64,000 nucleotides of DNA from RI-92 sp037384645 (GTDB lineage: Bacteria; Pseudomonadota; Gammaproteobacteria; UBA6429; Thiohalophilaceae). Location of the stretch: NCBI GenBank assembly GCA_037384645.1, contig JARRNT010000003.1, positions 15,960 to 79,959 of the forward strand, in the 5' to 3' direction. Positions 25,517 through 33,459 of the stretch are shown here, piece by piece. The notes beneath the pieces are model-generated. The model had not been told where the DNA came from, did not search any database, and was given only the letters and a program-made list of their open reading frames with translations. The position numbers were made by a program, and so were the translations under genes. Numbering within the stretch: position 1 is the stretch's first letter; every line of letters starts with the position of its first letter.

Positions 25517-26212
25517 TCAGATCGATTCCTTGAGCATCATCTGCTTGATCTGGTGTATCGCCTGCGTGGGATTCAGTCCCTTGGGACACACCGTCACGCA
25601 GTTCATAATAGTATGGCAACGAAACATGCGATAAGGCCCATCCAGTTCCTGTAAGCGTTCATCGGTCGCCTGGTCACGACTGTCAGCCAGAAAGCGGTAT
25701 GCCTGCAGCAATGCCGCCGGGCCACGAAATTTATCCGGATTCCACCAGAACGAAGGACACGCGGTGGTACAGCAACCACAGAGAATGCATTCATACAGGC
25801 CATCGAGCTTGTCACGCTGTTCCGGTGACTGCGGCAATTCCACCTCCGGCATGGGATCGTGGACAACGAGATAAGGTTTGACCGCGCGATAATGGTGAAA
25901 AAACTGACTCATATCCACCACCAGGTCGCGCACGATAGGCATGCCCGGCAGCGGCCGTACGACAATCGGTTCCTTCAGTTTTGACAAAGGCGTCAGGCAG
26001 GCCAGGCCATTGGTGCCATTGATATTCACGGCATCGGAACCGCATACACCTTCGCCGCAGGAGTGCCGGAAAGACAAACTTTCATCCTGGGCCTTGATCT
26101 TCAGTAAGGCGTCACGCAACATCATGCCCGGCTGGATATTATCCAGCGCATAATCTTTCAGATAGGGTTTGCTGTCGGTCTCCGGGTTATAACGCTGTAT
26201 TTTAAATCGCAT
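25517..26212 (-). CDS. sdhB: Succinate dehydrogenase iron-sulfur subunit
   Basis: SdhB carries electrons from the flavoprotein to the membrane quinone site. The 231-residue protein has the [2Fe-2S] ligands in SCGEGVCGSD with a further Cys downstream, then the ferredoxin-like CILCGCCTTACP and the later CHTIMNCVTVCPKGLNP segments for the [4Fe-4S] and [3Fe-4S] clusters. It is separated from sdhA by 58 bases with no visible terminator. Confidence 0.97.
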   Translation of the reverse strand: MRFKIQRYNPETDSKPYLKDYALDNIQPGMMLRDALLKIKAQDESLSFRHSCGEGVCGSDAVNINGTNGLACLTPLSKLKEPIVVRPLPGMPIVRDLVVDMSQFFHHYRAVKPYLVVHDPMPEVELPQSPEQRDKLDGLYECILCGCCTTACPSFWWNPDKFRGPAALLQAYRFLADSRDQATDERLQELDGPYRMFRCHTIMNCVTVCPKGLNPTQAIHQIKQMMLKESI

Positions 26213-26270
26213 ATACTGACCTGTTGCATAAGCTTGTTATGTTGTCTGTCGTCGTCTTTCGACCCTGACT

Positions 26271-28031
26271 TTAGTACACCCGTTCCTTCGGCGGGAACGT
26301 CTCCACCGTCATAGGCCGTAGCCGTACCGGCTTGTACTCGATACGATTCTGCGCCTTGTAGTACAGGCTGTGTTTGAGCCAGTGTGCATCATCGCGCTCG
26401 GGGTAGTCGATCCGTGAATGGGCGCCGCGACTCTCCTTGCGCGCCAGGGCTGAAGCAACCGTCGCCACCGCCACATCGACCAGGTTTTCGAGTTCCAGCG
26501 CTTCTATCCGCGCGGTATTGAATATCCTGCTGTGGTCCTGCAGGCGTACATCCTGCACGCGGGCCTCCAGCTCCAGGACTTTTTGCAGCCCCTCTTCAAG
26601 GATGTTTTCAATCCGGAAGACACCGCAATATTTTTCCATAATGGACTGGAGTTCGTTTTTTAAGCCGGCCACGGATTCCCCCTGGCCTTTCTGATCCCAG
26701 CGGTGCAATCGGCTCAATGCCGCATCAACACTGTGTTCGGGCAAGGGCAGGTGGTAACGCGTGTTTTTCAGGACATCGATAATACGATTACCCGCAGCAC
26801 GGCCAAACACGACGATATCCAACAGTGAGTTTCCGCCCAGCCGGTTGGCACCGTGGACAGAAACACAGGCGCATTCGCCGACTGCATATAATCCCGGAAC
26901 TTCCTCTTCTCCGGCTTCCAGCGGGACCACCACTTCACCATAGCGATTCGTCGGAATCCCCCCCATTGTGTAATGCGCCGTAGGAAAGACAGGAATAGGC
27001 TCTTCTGCCGGGTTGATTCCCAGGAAGGTCTTGACCATGGCCGTAATCCCCGGCAAGCGTTTATTCAGCACCTCTTCGCCCAGGTGATCAAGTTTCAGCA
27101 TCACGTAATCTGCATCGGCGCCACAGCCGCGGCCATCACGCACCTCGGTTGCAATTGCACGACTCACCACGTCGCGGCTGGCAAGATCCTTGGCGTGCGG
27201 CGCATAACGCTCCATAAAACGTTCGCCGTCCCTGTTAATCAAAAAACCACCCTCACCGCGAGCACCTTCGGTAATCAGCATGCCGCGTCCGGCAATACCC
27301 GTCGGATGAAACTGGAAAAATTCCATGTCTTCCAGCGGAATCCCGGCACGTAAGGCCATGGCCAGACCATCGCCGGTATTTATGCGTGCATTCGTGTTGG
27401 TACGGAACAGCTGCCCCACGCCGCCGGTGGCCAACAAGGTAGTTTTTGCTTCGATTAACAGTGGTTCACCGGTTTCAATCTCGAGCGTCAGCGCACCCAG
27501 GATTGTCCCCTCTTCGTTGCTGATCAAATCAATGGCAAAGAATTCATCGAAAAAATGGGTCTTGGCCCGGATATTCTGCTGGTACAGACTGTGCAACATG
27601 GCATGGCCGGTCCGATCTGCCGCTGCGCAGGTACGGGCGGCCTGCTCGCCACCGAAGTTCTGGCTCTGACCACCGAACGGACGCTGATAAATCTTGCCGG
27701 TATCGAGCCGGGAAAACGGCACACCGGCATGTTCAAGTTCATAAACGATATGGGAAGCCGCACGACACATATATTCAATGGCATCCTGGTCGCCGAGATA
27801 ATCACTGCCCTTTACCGTATCGAACATATGCCAGTGCCAGTTATCCGGCCGCACATTCGCCAGCGCGGCATTGATGCCACCCTGCGCCGCCACAGTATGC
27901 GAGCGTGTCGGAAAGACCTTTGAGACTACTGCCACCTTGGCCTCTGCCTGTGCCAGTTGCAGTGCAGCACGCAGACCACCGCCGCCAGCGCCAATCACCA
28001 GGACATCAAACTTCCGCCGCGCCAGATTCAT
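26271..28031 (-). CDS. sdhA: Succinate dehydrogenase flavoprotein subunit
   Basis: SdhA oxidises succinate to fumarate. I chose the ATG at 28031, which gives 586 residues and overlaps the sdhD stop as ATGA; the frame open to 28106 runs into sdhD. The FAD motif GAGGGG is at 14-19 and His45 in TRSHTVAAQGG is the residue expected to bind FAD covalently. HPTGIAGRGMLITEGARGEGG and RTEVRDGRG-like catalytic segments are intact. SdhE, encoded three genes along, should flavinylate it. Confidence 0.97.
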   Translation of the reverse strand: MNLARRKFDVLVIGAGGGGLRAALQLAQAEAKVAVVSKVFPTRSHTVAAQGGINAALANVRPDNWHWHMFDTVKGSDYLGDQDAIEYMCRAASHIVYELEHAGVPFSRLDTGKIYQRPFGGQSQNFGGEQAARTCAAADRTGHAMLHSLYQQNIRAKTHFFDEFFAIDLISNEEGTILGALTLEIETGEPLLIEAKTTLLATGGVGQLFRTNTNARINTGDGLAMALRAGIPLEDMEFFQFHPTGIAGRGMLITEGARGEGGFLINRDGERFMERYAPHAKDLASRDVVSRAIATEVRDGRGCGADADYVMLKLDHLGEEVLNKRLPGITAMVKTFLGINPAEEPIPVFPTAHYTMGGIPTNRYGEVVVPLEAGEEEVPGLYAVGECACVSVHGANRLGGNSLLDIVVFGRAAGNRIIDVLKNTRYHLPLPEHSVDAALSRLHRWDQKGQGESVAGLKNELQSIMEKYCGVFRIENILEEGLQKVLELEARVQDVRLQDHSRIFNTARIEALELENLVDVAVATVASALARKESRGAHSRIDYPERDDAHWLKHSLYYKAQNRIEYKPVRLRPMTVETFPPKERVY

Positions 28032-28369
28032 AGTACCACCACCGAATACAGGATCATGCTGATCCAGATCGCCAGCACGATCAGAACCAGTGTGATCAAA
28101 GTCCATAACACAAGTCGCAGACTCGATACGTGTACGTAATCGATCAAGATGTCACGCACACCTACCCAGACATGAAACATCAGGGAATAAAAAAACAACA
28201 GGGTTGCGATATTGGCAAGGGGATCGCTAAAGCGCGCCCGCCAGTCGGCGAAGTTGGATTCCGGGCTGCCGGCCAGGTATACGATAAAAACCGCAAGGTA
28301 TACCAGTAAATACAATGCAGTCAGTCGCTGCAATATCCATGTTCGCATTCCATGCGCGCGCCAGCTCAT
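28028..28369 (-). CDS. sdhD: Succinate dehydrogenase membrane anchor subunit
   Basis: This 113-residue protein has three membrane segments (about 14-34, 53-75 and 86-110). The central helix FHVWVGVRDILIDYVH carries the His and Asp-Tyr residues conserved in SdhD near haem b and the quinone site. It overlaps sdhC and sdhA by 4 bases each (ATGA), so the three are translationally coupled. Confidence 0.93.
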   Translation of the reverse strand: MSWRAHGMRTWILQRLTALYLLVYLAVFIVYLAGSPESNFADWRARFSDPLANIATLLFFYSLMFHVWVGVRDILIDYVHVSSLRLVLWTLITLVLIVLAIWISMILYSVVVL

Positions 28370-28749
28370 AACCAGATCCTGTATAGCATAAACAGAAATA
28401 CCAGTGCGCCTGCCACATTGACCGCCCAGGCACTCAAACGTGCAGCCGTTAACTGTTCACCGAGATTAACGTCCATCAGCAGAAAACGTATACCCGCCAG
28501 GATATGATGTGAAAGCGTCCAGACCAGTATGGATAAGATCAACTTCAATGGCCAGGTATGCAGCATGGCAAGTGCCGCAACATAACCAGCCTGGTCACGC
28601 AGAGACAGGCCAAACAGGTAAATCAGGCCCGGTATCGCCAGGATCATCAGGGCCCCGGAGACACGGTGTGCAAACGAGGTTACCCCGGTAACGGGCAGGT
28701 GAATAGCGAACAGGTTGAGAAACTTTGGTCGTTTTTGTTTTAAATTCAT
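28366..28749 (-). CDS. sdhC: Succinate dehydrogenase cytochrome b556 subunit
   Basis: This 127-residue subunit has three membrane helices. SFAHRVSG near residues 25-32 holds the Ser and Arg of the quinone site, and SHHILAGIRFLLMD near 79-92 carries the haem-ligand His. It is the first gene of sdhC-D-A-B-E-ygfX. The 77-base gap to the divergent ygfZ must hold both promoters. Confidence 0.94.
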   Translation of the reverse strand: MNLKQKRPKFLNLFAIHLPVTGVTSFAHRVSGALMILAIPGLIYLFGLSLRDQAGYVAALAMLHTWPLKLILSILVWTLSHHILAGIRFLLMDVNLGEQLTAARLSAWAVNVAGALVFLFMLYRIWL

Positions 28750-28768
28750 CGACTTTAGTGTAGTTCAA

Positions 28769-28796
28769 TTGCATCAGACGTCCAATACGATACAAT
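28769..28796 (+). promoter_or_regulatory. Possible sigma-70 promoter of ygfZ
   Basis: TTGCAT (28769-28774) and TACAAT (28791-28796) are separated by 16 bases, about 30 bases before the ygfZ ATG. The -10 matches five of six consensus bases, the -35 only three. Low-confidence call. Confidence 0.35.
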
Positions 28797-28826
28797 TTCG
28801 AAAATATTCCAATACAGGTCTTTCAC

Positions 28827-29858
28827 ATGCAATCCCAATGGCAACAATTTCTACTCGATCAGGGTGCTGAACTGGATGCTGATGGCCAGCTAAGCCTGGC
28901 CAATTCACATGAAGCAATCGACCAGCTGCAAACCAGGGGTGTCATTGCCAGCCTGGATCACCTGGGGTGCATTCGTGCCAGCGGCGCAGACGTGCAGGAC
29001 TTTTTACAGGGCCAACTCAGTAACGATATCGCCCAGTTACAGAATAAACAGGTACAGATCAGCGCGTATTGTAACCCGAAGGGACGTATGCTGGCCCAGT
29101 TTCTGGTCGTGCCGGACCAGTCGGACTTCCTGTTGCTACTACCGCGCAATATCCTGGAACCGACGCTAAAGCGACTGCGCATGTTCATACTACGTAGCCA
29201 GGTCAGTCTGGATGATGTGTCTGAGCAGCAGATCTGCCTGGGCGTTGCCGGCGCAGACTTGTCACCGGCCAAAGACAAACTGCAATTTCCGGACTCCGAT
29301 TATGCCTTAAACCAGCATGATGGCTTGCTGGTCTGCAAACTGCCCGGCCCCCTGGAACGCTACTTGCTGGTTACCAGTTCAGCGCAGGCATCGGCACTGT
29401 GGCAGGATATGGCCACTACGCTCATGCCCACCGACCAGCACGTCTGGCACTGGCTCGATATTCAGGCCGGTCTACCCAATATCCTGCCCCAGACGGTCGA
29501 AGAGTTCGTCCCGCAGATGGTCAACCTCGAACTGATCAACGGCGTCAATTTCAAAAAGGGCTGCTACCCGGGCCAGGAAATTGTTGCGCGCATGCATTAC
29601 CTGGGTAAACCGAAGCGCCGCATGCATCACTTTAGCCTGGCTCAATCGACTGCGCCGGTGCCCGGCACCGATGTGTATGTTGCCAATGGCAACGGCCAAA
29701 GTGCAGGAAAGATTGTACTTGCCGAAACTGATGCCTCAGGTTGCGATTGCCTGGCCGTGATACAAAACGACAAGCAAAATGCCGATCTGAGATTGGGTGC
29801 GGCAGACGGCCCGAAGCTGGTCATGGCCAGTCTCCCGTATTCCCTCGAATCTGCCTAA
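28827..29858 (+). CDS. ygfZ: Folate-binding iron-sulfur cluster protein YgfZ
   Basis: YgfZ is a tetrahydrofolate-binding protein needed for the activity of some iron-sulfur enzymes. The 343-residue protein carries the family signature KGCYPGQE near residue 243, in a GcvT-like fold. AGGT lies seven bases before the ATG. It is divergent from the sdh operon, which encodes an iron-sulfur enzyme. The stop is followed by a 260-base stretch with hairpin repeats. Confidence 0.93.
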   Translation: MQSQWQQFLLDQGAELDADGQLSLANSHEAIDQLQTRGVIASLDHLGCIRASGADVQDFLQGQLSNDIAQLQNKQVQISAYCNPKGRMLAQFLVVPDQSDFLLLLPRNILEPTLKRLRMFILRSQVSLDDVSEQQICLGVAGADLSPAKDKLQFPDSDYALNQHDGLLVCKLPGPLERYLLVTSSAQASALWQDMATTLMPTDQHVWHWLDIQAGLPNILPQTVEEFVPQMVNLELINGVNFKKGCYPGQEIVARMHYLGKPKRRMHHFSLAQSTAPVPGTDVYVANGNGQSAGKIVLAETDASGCDCLAVIQNDKQNADLRLGAADGPKLVMASLPYSLESA

Positions 29859-29918
29859 ATAATCACCTGGAGTTAGTTAAAAACAGCCGGTCCCTGAAAC
29901 GGGCTTTGATCGTTCAAT

Positions 29919-30140
29919 GAGTACTCCCCGAACTTGCTTCACTTAAAACCCTTCGGGTTTGATTAAGTATTCCCTGAACCAGTTCCACTGGTTCTGGTCA
30001 CGTGAGTTCTGGTCGCACTTAGAACCCTGCGGGGTTCATCAAGTACTTCCTGAACTTGCTTCACTTAAAACCCCTTCGGGCTTTATTAAGTATTCCCTGA
30101 ACCAGTTCCACTGGTTCAGGTCACGTCAGTTCTGGTCGCA
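29919..30140. repeat. Imperfect tandem repeat (about 122 bp period) with nested hairpins
   Basis: Copy 1 is 29919-30017 and copy 2 is 30041-30140; they differ at about seven positions plus one inserted base. Each has a stem ACTTAA/TTAAGT around an inner AAACCC-TTC-GGGTTT hairpin (perfect in copy 1 at 29946-29960), then a perfect 7-bp stem GAACCAG/CTGGTTC with loop TTCCA (29976-29994 in copy 1). A third hairpin, GAACCC-TGCG-GGGTTC (30022-30037), lies between the copies. The right end of each copy matches the last codons and stop of lysS, so copy 2 overlaps that gene. The region separates convergent ygfZ and lysS and could terminate transcription from both sides. Confidence 0.85.
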
Positions 30141-31623
30141 TATGCGGGAAGAGGAGGACGTCGCGGATGGAGGGTGAGTCAGTGAGCAACATCACCAGGC
30201 GGTCGATGCCGATGCCCTCGCCGGCGGTTGGCGGCATGCCGTGTTCCAGCGCGGTAACGTAATCCTCGTCGAAGTACATGGCCTCTTCGTCACCGGCATC
30301 TTTTTCTTCCACCTGTTTGCGAAAACGTTCAGCCTGGTCCTCGGCGTCATTCAATTCGGAAAAACCGTTGGCGATCTCGCGGCCGCCGACAAAAAATTCA
30401 AAGCGGTCTGTCACAAACGGATCCTGGTCGTTGCGTCGGGCCAGGGGTGACACCTCGGTAGGGTACGCCGTAATAAAGGTTGGGTCCTTGAGCCGGTGCT
30501 CGACGGTCTTTTCGAAGATCTCGATCTGGACTTTGCCCAGACCATAACTGTCCTTGAGGGGGATTTGCAGGCCCCGGGCAAGCTTGCGTGCAGCCTCCAG
30601 ATCATCCAGCGCCGCTGCCGGGATATCCGGGTTGAAATGCAGAATGGATTCTTTCACCGTCATGCGGCTGAAGGGTTTTTCAAAATCATAGGTCTCGCCC
30701 TGGTAGGCGATCTGGGTGGTGCCCACCACCGAACGCGCGACATCGCGCAACATATCCTCGGTCAGGTTCATCAGGTCATGATAGTCGGCATAGGCCTCGT
30801 AGAATTCAAGCATGGTGAATTCCGGATTATGCCGGGTCGACAGCCCTTCGTTACGGAAATTCCGATTGATCTCGAAGACCTTTTCCAGGCCGCCCACCAC
30901 GCAACGCTTTAAAAACAGCTCCGGGGCAATACGCAGATATAATTCCATGTCCAGCGCATTATGATAGGTCTTGAATGGCCGCGCAGTCGCGCCACCGGGT
31001 AACACCTGCATCATCGGGGTTTCGACTTCGAGAAAACCCCGCGTCCCCAGGTACTGGCGAATATGATTAATAACGGCCGAACGAATCCGAAAGGTCTCGC
31101 GCGACTCCTGGTTCATGATCAAGTCCAGGTAGCGCTGGCGGTAGCGGGTTTCGGTATCGGTCAGACCGTGGTACTTCTCCGGCAGCGGCCGCAGTGATTT
31201 GGTCAGCAGGCGAATCGATTCCACCTTAACCGATAGTTCTCCGGCATTGGTCCGGAACAGTGTGCCCTCTGCCCCGATGATGTCACCGATATCCCACTTC
31301 TTGAATTGCTGATTGTAAAAGCCGTCGGCCAGCACATCGCGTTGCACGAATAACTGGATCCGCCCGGACATGTCCTGGATACTGGCAAAGGCGTTCTTGC
31401 CCATGATGCGCTGGGCCATCATGCGTCCGGCCACGCTGACCCGTACCGGGTTTTGTTCAAAATACGCGTTGTCTTTTTCACCGTACTCGGCATGCAGCTC
31501 ACCGGCCATCACGTTGCGGCGAAAATCATTGGGAAAGGCTACGCCTTCCTCGCGCAAGGCCTGCAGCTTTTCCCGCCGCTGGGCAATCAATTTATTCTCG
31601 TCGCCGTTATTATCTTTTGACAT
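30121..31623 (-). CDS. lysS: Lysyl-tRNA synthetase, class II
   Basis: LysS charges tRNA-Lys. The 500-residue protein has the N-terminal OB-fold anticodon-binding domain (about residues 60-150) and the class II catalytic core. Motif 2 is in the FRNEGLSTRHNPEFTMLEFY segment, and motif 3 is in GIGIDRLVMLL near the C-terminus. It starts with ATG at 31623, 17 bases after prfB, the usual prfB-lysS pair. Its last five codons and TGA are part of repeat copy 2 (29919-30140), and a near copy of these codons is repeated about 122 bases downstream. Confidence 0.97.
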   Translation of the reverse strand: MSKDNNGDENKLIAQRREKLQALREEGVAFPNDFRRNVMAGELHAEYGEKDNAYFEQNPVRVSVAGRMMAQRIMGKNAFASIQDMSGRIQLFVQRDVLADGFYNQQFKKWDIGDIIGAEGTLFRTNAGELSVKVESIRLLTKSLRPLPEKYHGLTDTETRYRQRYLDLIMNQESRETFRIRSAVINHIRQYLGTRGFLEVETPMMQVLPGGATARPFKTYHNALDMELYLRIAPELFLKRCVVGGLEKVFEINRNFRNEGLSTRHNPEFTMLEFYEAYADYHDLMNLTEDMLRDVARSVVGTTQIAYQGETYDFEKPFSRMTVKESILHFNPDIPAAALDDLEAARKLARGLQIPLKDSYGLGKVQIEIFEKTVEHRLKDPTFITAYPTEVSPLARRNDQDPFVTDRFEFFVGGREIANGFSELNDAEDQAERFRKQVEEKDAGDEEAMYFDEDYVTALEHGMPPTAGEGIGIDRLVMLLTDSPSIRDVLLFPHMRPELT

Positions 31624-31640
31624 GTCTTACCCTGATCTTG

Positions 31641-32739
31641 TTATAAACCGCTTTTCAAACTCGCTTCGATAAACTCGTCCAGATCGCCATCCAGTACTTT
31701 CTGGGTATCGGTACGTTCCACATTGGTTCGCAGGTCCTTGATGCGCGACTGGTCCAGCACATAGGACCGGATCTGGCTGCCCCAGCCAATATCCGACTTG
31801 GATTCCTCCAGCGCCTGCTTGGCCGCATTGCGCTTTTGCATTTCCATTTCGTACAACTTGGCCTTGAGCATTTTCATGGCGTGGTCGCGGTTCTGGTGCT
31901 GGGAACGCTCGCTCTGGCATTGTACGACAATACCGCTCGGCTCGTGGGTTATACGCACTGCCGAATCAGTCTTGTTGACGTGCTGACCACCGGCACCACT
32001 GGCGCGGTAGGTATCGGTCCGCAGGTCAGCCGGATTGATCTCAATATCGATAGAGTCGTCCACCTCCGGTGACACGAACACCGAGGCAAAGGACGTATGC
32101 CGGCGATTGCCGGAATCGAATGGCGACTTGCGCACCAGTCGATGTACGCCGATCTCGGTCCGCAACCAGCCAAAGGCATAATCGCCCTGAAAGTAAATCG
32201 TCCCGCTCTTGATGCCGGCAACTTCGCCCGCTGAGACCTCGATCAGTTCGGTCTTGAAACCGTGGTCTTCCCCCCAGCGCAGGTACATGCGCAACAGCAT
32301 GTTGGCCCAGTCCTGGGCCTCGGTGCCCCCGGAACCGGCCTGTATGTCCAGGTAGGCATTATTGGCATCCATTTCCCCGGAAAACATCCGTTCGAATTCC
32401 AGCCTGGCGAGCAACTGTTCCTGATTGTCGAGGTCCGCCACCACTGACTGCAGGGTCTCCTCATCGTCCTCGTCACGGGCCAGTTCGAGTAATTCCTCCG
32501 CCTCATTCAGGCCGGTATCGAGGCCGGACAGGACGCTGACGACGTGCTCCAGGCGAGCGCGTTCACGCCCCAGTTCCTGGGCGCGTTCGGGTTCATTCCA
32601 GATGGCGGGGTCTTCCAGTTCGCGGCTTACTTCGTCGAGGCGTTCACGCTTGGCGTCGTAGTCAAAGATACCCCCTCAGGGCTTCACTACGCCCTTGCAT
32701 GTCTTTGAGGCGGGTCTGTATTACTCCGGTTTCCAGCAT
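31641..32739 (-). CDS. prfB: Peptide chain release factor 2, with programmed +1 frameshift
   Basis: RF2 terminates translation at UGA and UAA. The frame from the ATG at 32739 runs 25 codons to an in-frame TGA (32664-32662). A classic recoding site surrounds it: AGGGGG three bases upstream of CTT TGA C. A +1 shift at CTT continues in the second frame to 31641, giving about 365 residues, the normal length. The recognition tripeptide SPF is in RKSPFDSGNRRH and the catalytic GGQ in SGAGGQHVNK. The frameshift autoregulates RF2: low RF2 slows termination and favours the shift. It is followed by lysS. Confidence 0.96.
32662..32676 (-). promoter_or_regulatory. RF2 programmed frameshift site
   Basis: On the minus strand an internal Shine-Dalgarno-like AGGGGG, three bases TAT, and then CTT TGA reproduce the known prfB recoding signal; the following C completes the CTT TGA C context. 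The zero frame ends at this TGA and the +1 frame resumes with GAC. Confidence 0.93.
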
Positions 32740-32949
32740 ATGCAATCTTTCTATTTAATACCCAAATATGTAAAGCCGCGTATATTAACGTACCGGCGGG
32801 GTCGCCGTCATCGGGGATAACAGCTCACAGCGCATTCAGTCATACCTAATCGATTGAAATCATTGATAGCACATACCACCGCCGCACAATGGGCTACAGT
32901 TAGCATATAAAACCACCATCATTCACGCCCTTCCACCAGGAGGTGTGTT

Positions 32950-33417
32950 ATGTCCATGTCCCTTGTCCTTCAGCGCTATCTGCGTGATCATAATATCGCC
33001 TATGAGATGCTGCCCCATCGGCCCACCCGCTCCAGCCTCAACAGCGCCTCTGCCGCCCATGTCCCGGGCAGTAAACTGGCCAAGCCCGTCATCCTGGAAG
33101 ACGACCAGGGTTACGTTATGGTCGTGATACCGGCCACCGAGCACCTGAAAATCGGCAGGCTCAATCAGACCCTGCAGCGCAACATGGGACTGGCCACAGA
33201 AAGCGAGCTACGCGGGTTATTCAGCGATTGCGAGACCGGCGCCATCCCGCCTCTCGGCCAGGCCTATCAGATGGAAACCGTGGTGGATGACAGCCTGTTG
33301 CAATGCAACGATATCTATTTCGAAGCCGGCGATCATACCGACCTGATACACATTAAAGGCAGCTCATTCCGTCAATTAATGCAGGGCAATCGGCACGCCG
33401 CCCTGTGTGTACATTGA
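32950..33417 (+). CDS. YbaK/ProX-type aminoacyl-tRNA deacylase domain protein
   Basis: This 155-residue single-domain protein is of the YbaK/prolyl-tRNA synthetase-associated family, which hydrolyses mischarged aminoacyl-tRNAs in trans. Family features visible are the early SSLNSASAAHVPGSKLAKPVIL segment with the conserved Lys, then VIPATEHL, and GAIPPLGQAYQMETVVDDSL. A strong AGGAGG lies seven bases before the ATG. It lies between prfB-lysS and recJ. The amino acid it edits cannot be told from sequence, and a regulatory role is possible. Confidence 0.85.
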   Translation: MSMSLVLQRYLRDHNIAYEMLPHRPTRSSLNSASAAHVPGSKLAKPVILEDDQGYVMVVIPATEHLKIGRLNQTLQRNMGLATESELRGLFSDCETGAIPPLGQAYQMETVVDDSLLQCNDIYFEAGDHTDLIHIKGSSFRQLMQGNRHAALCVH

Positions 33418-33459
33418 TAACACCTGGACTGGCTACCTCAGCGCCGCACGCATTGCCCA

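Noticed and set aside
29919..30140. CRISPR array
   Set aside because: Only two long copies with internal palindromes are present and there are no short regular repeats, spacers or cas genes.
29959..30177. A 72-codon frame across the tandem repeats with a repeated KYSLNQFHWF peptide
   Set aside because: The repeat in the peptide only mirrors the DNA repeat; the frame crosses hairpins, has no ribosome site and runs antisense into lysS.
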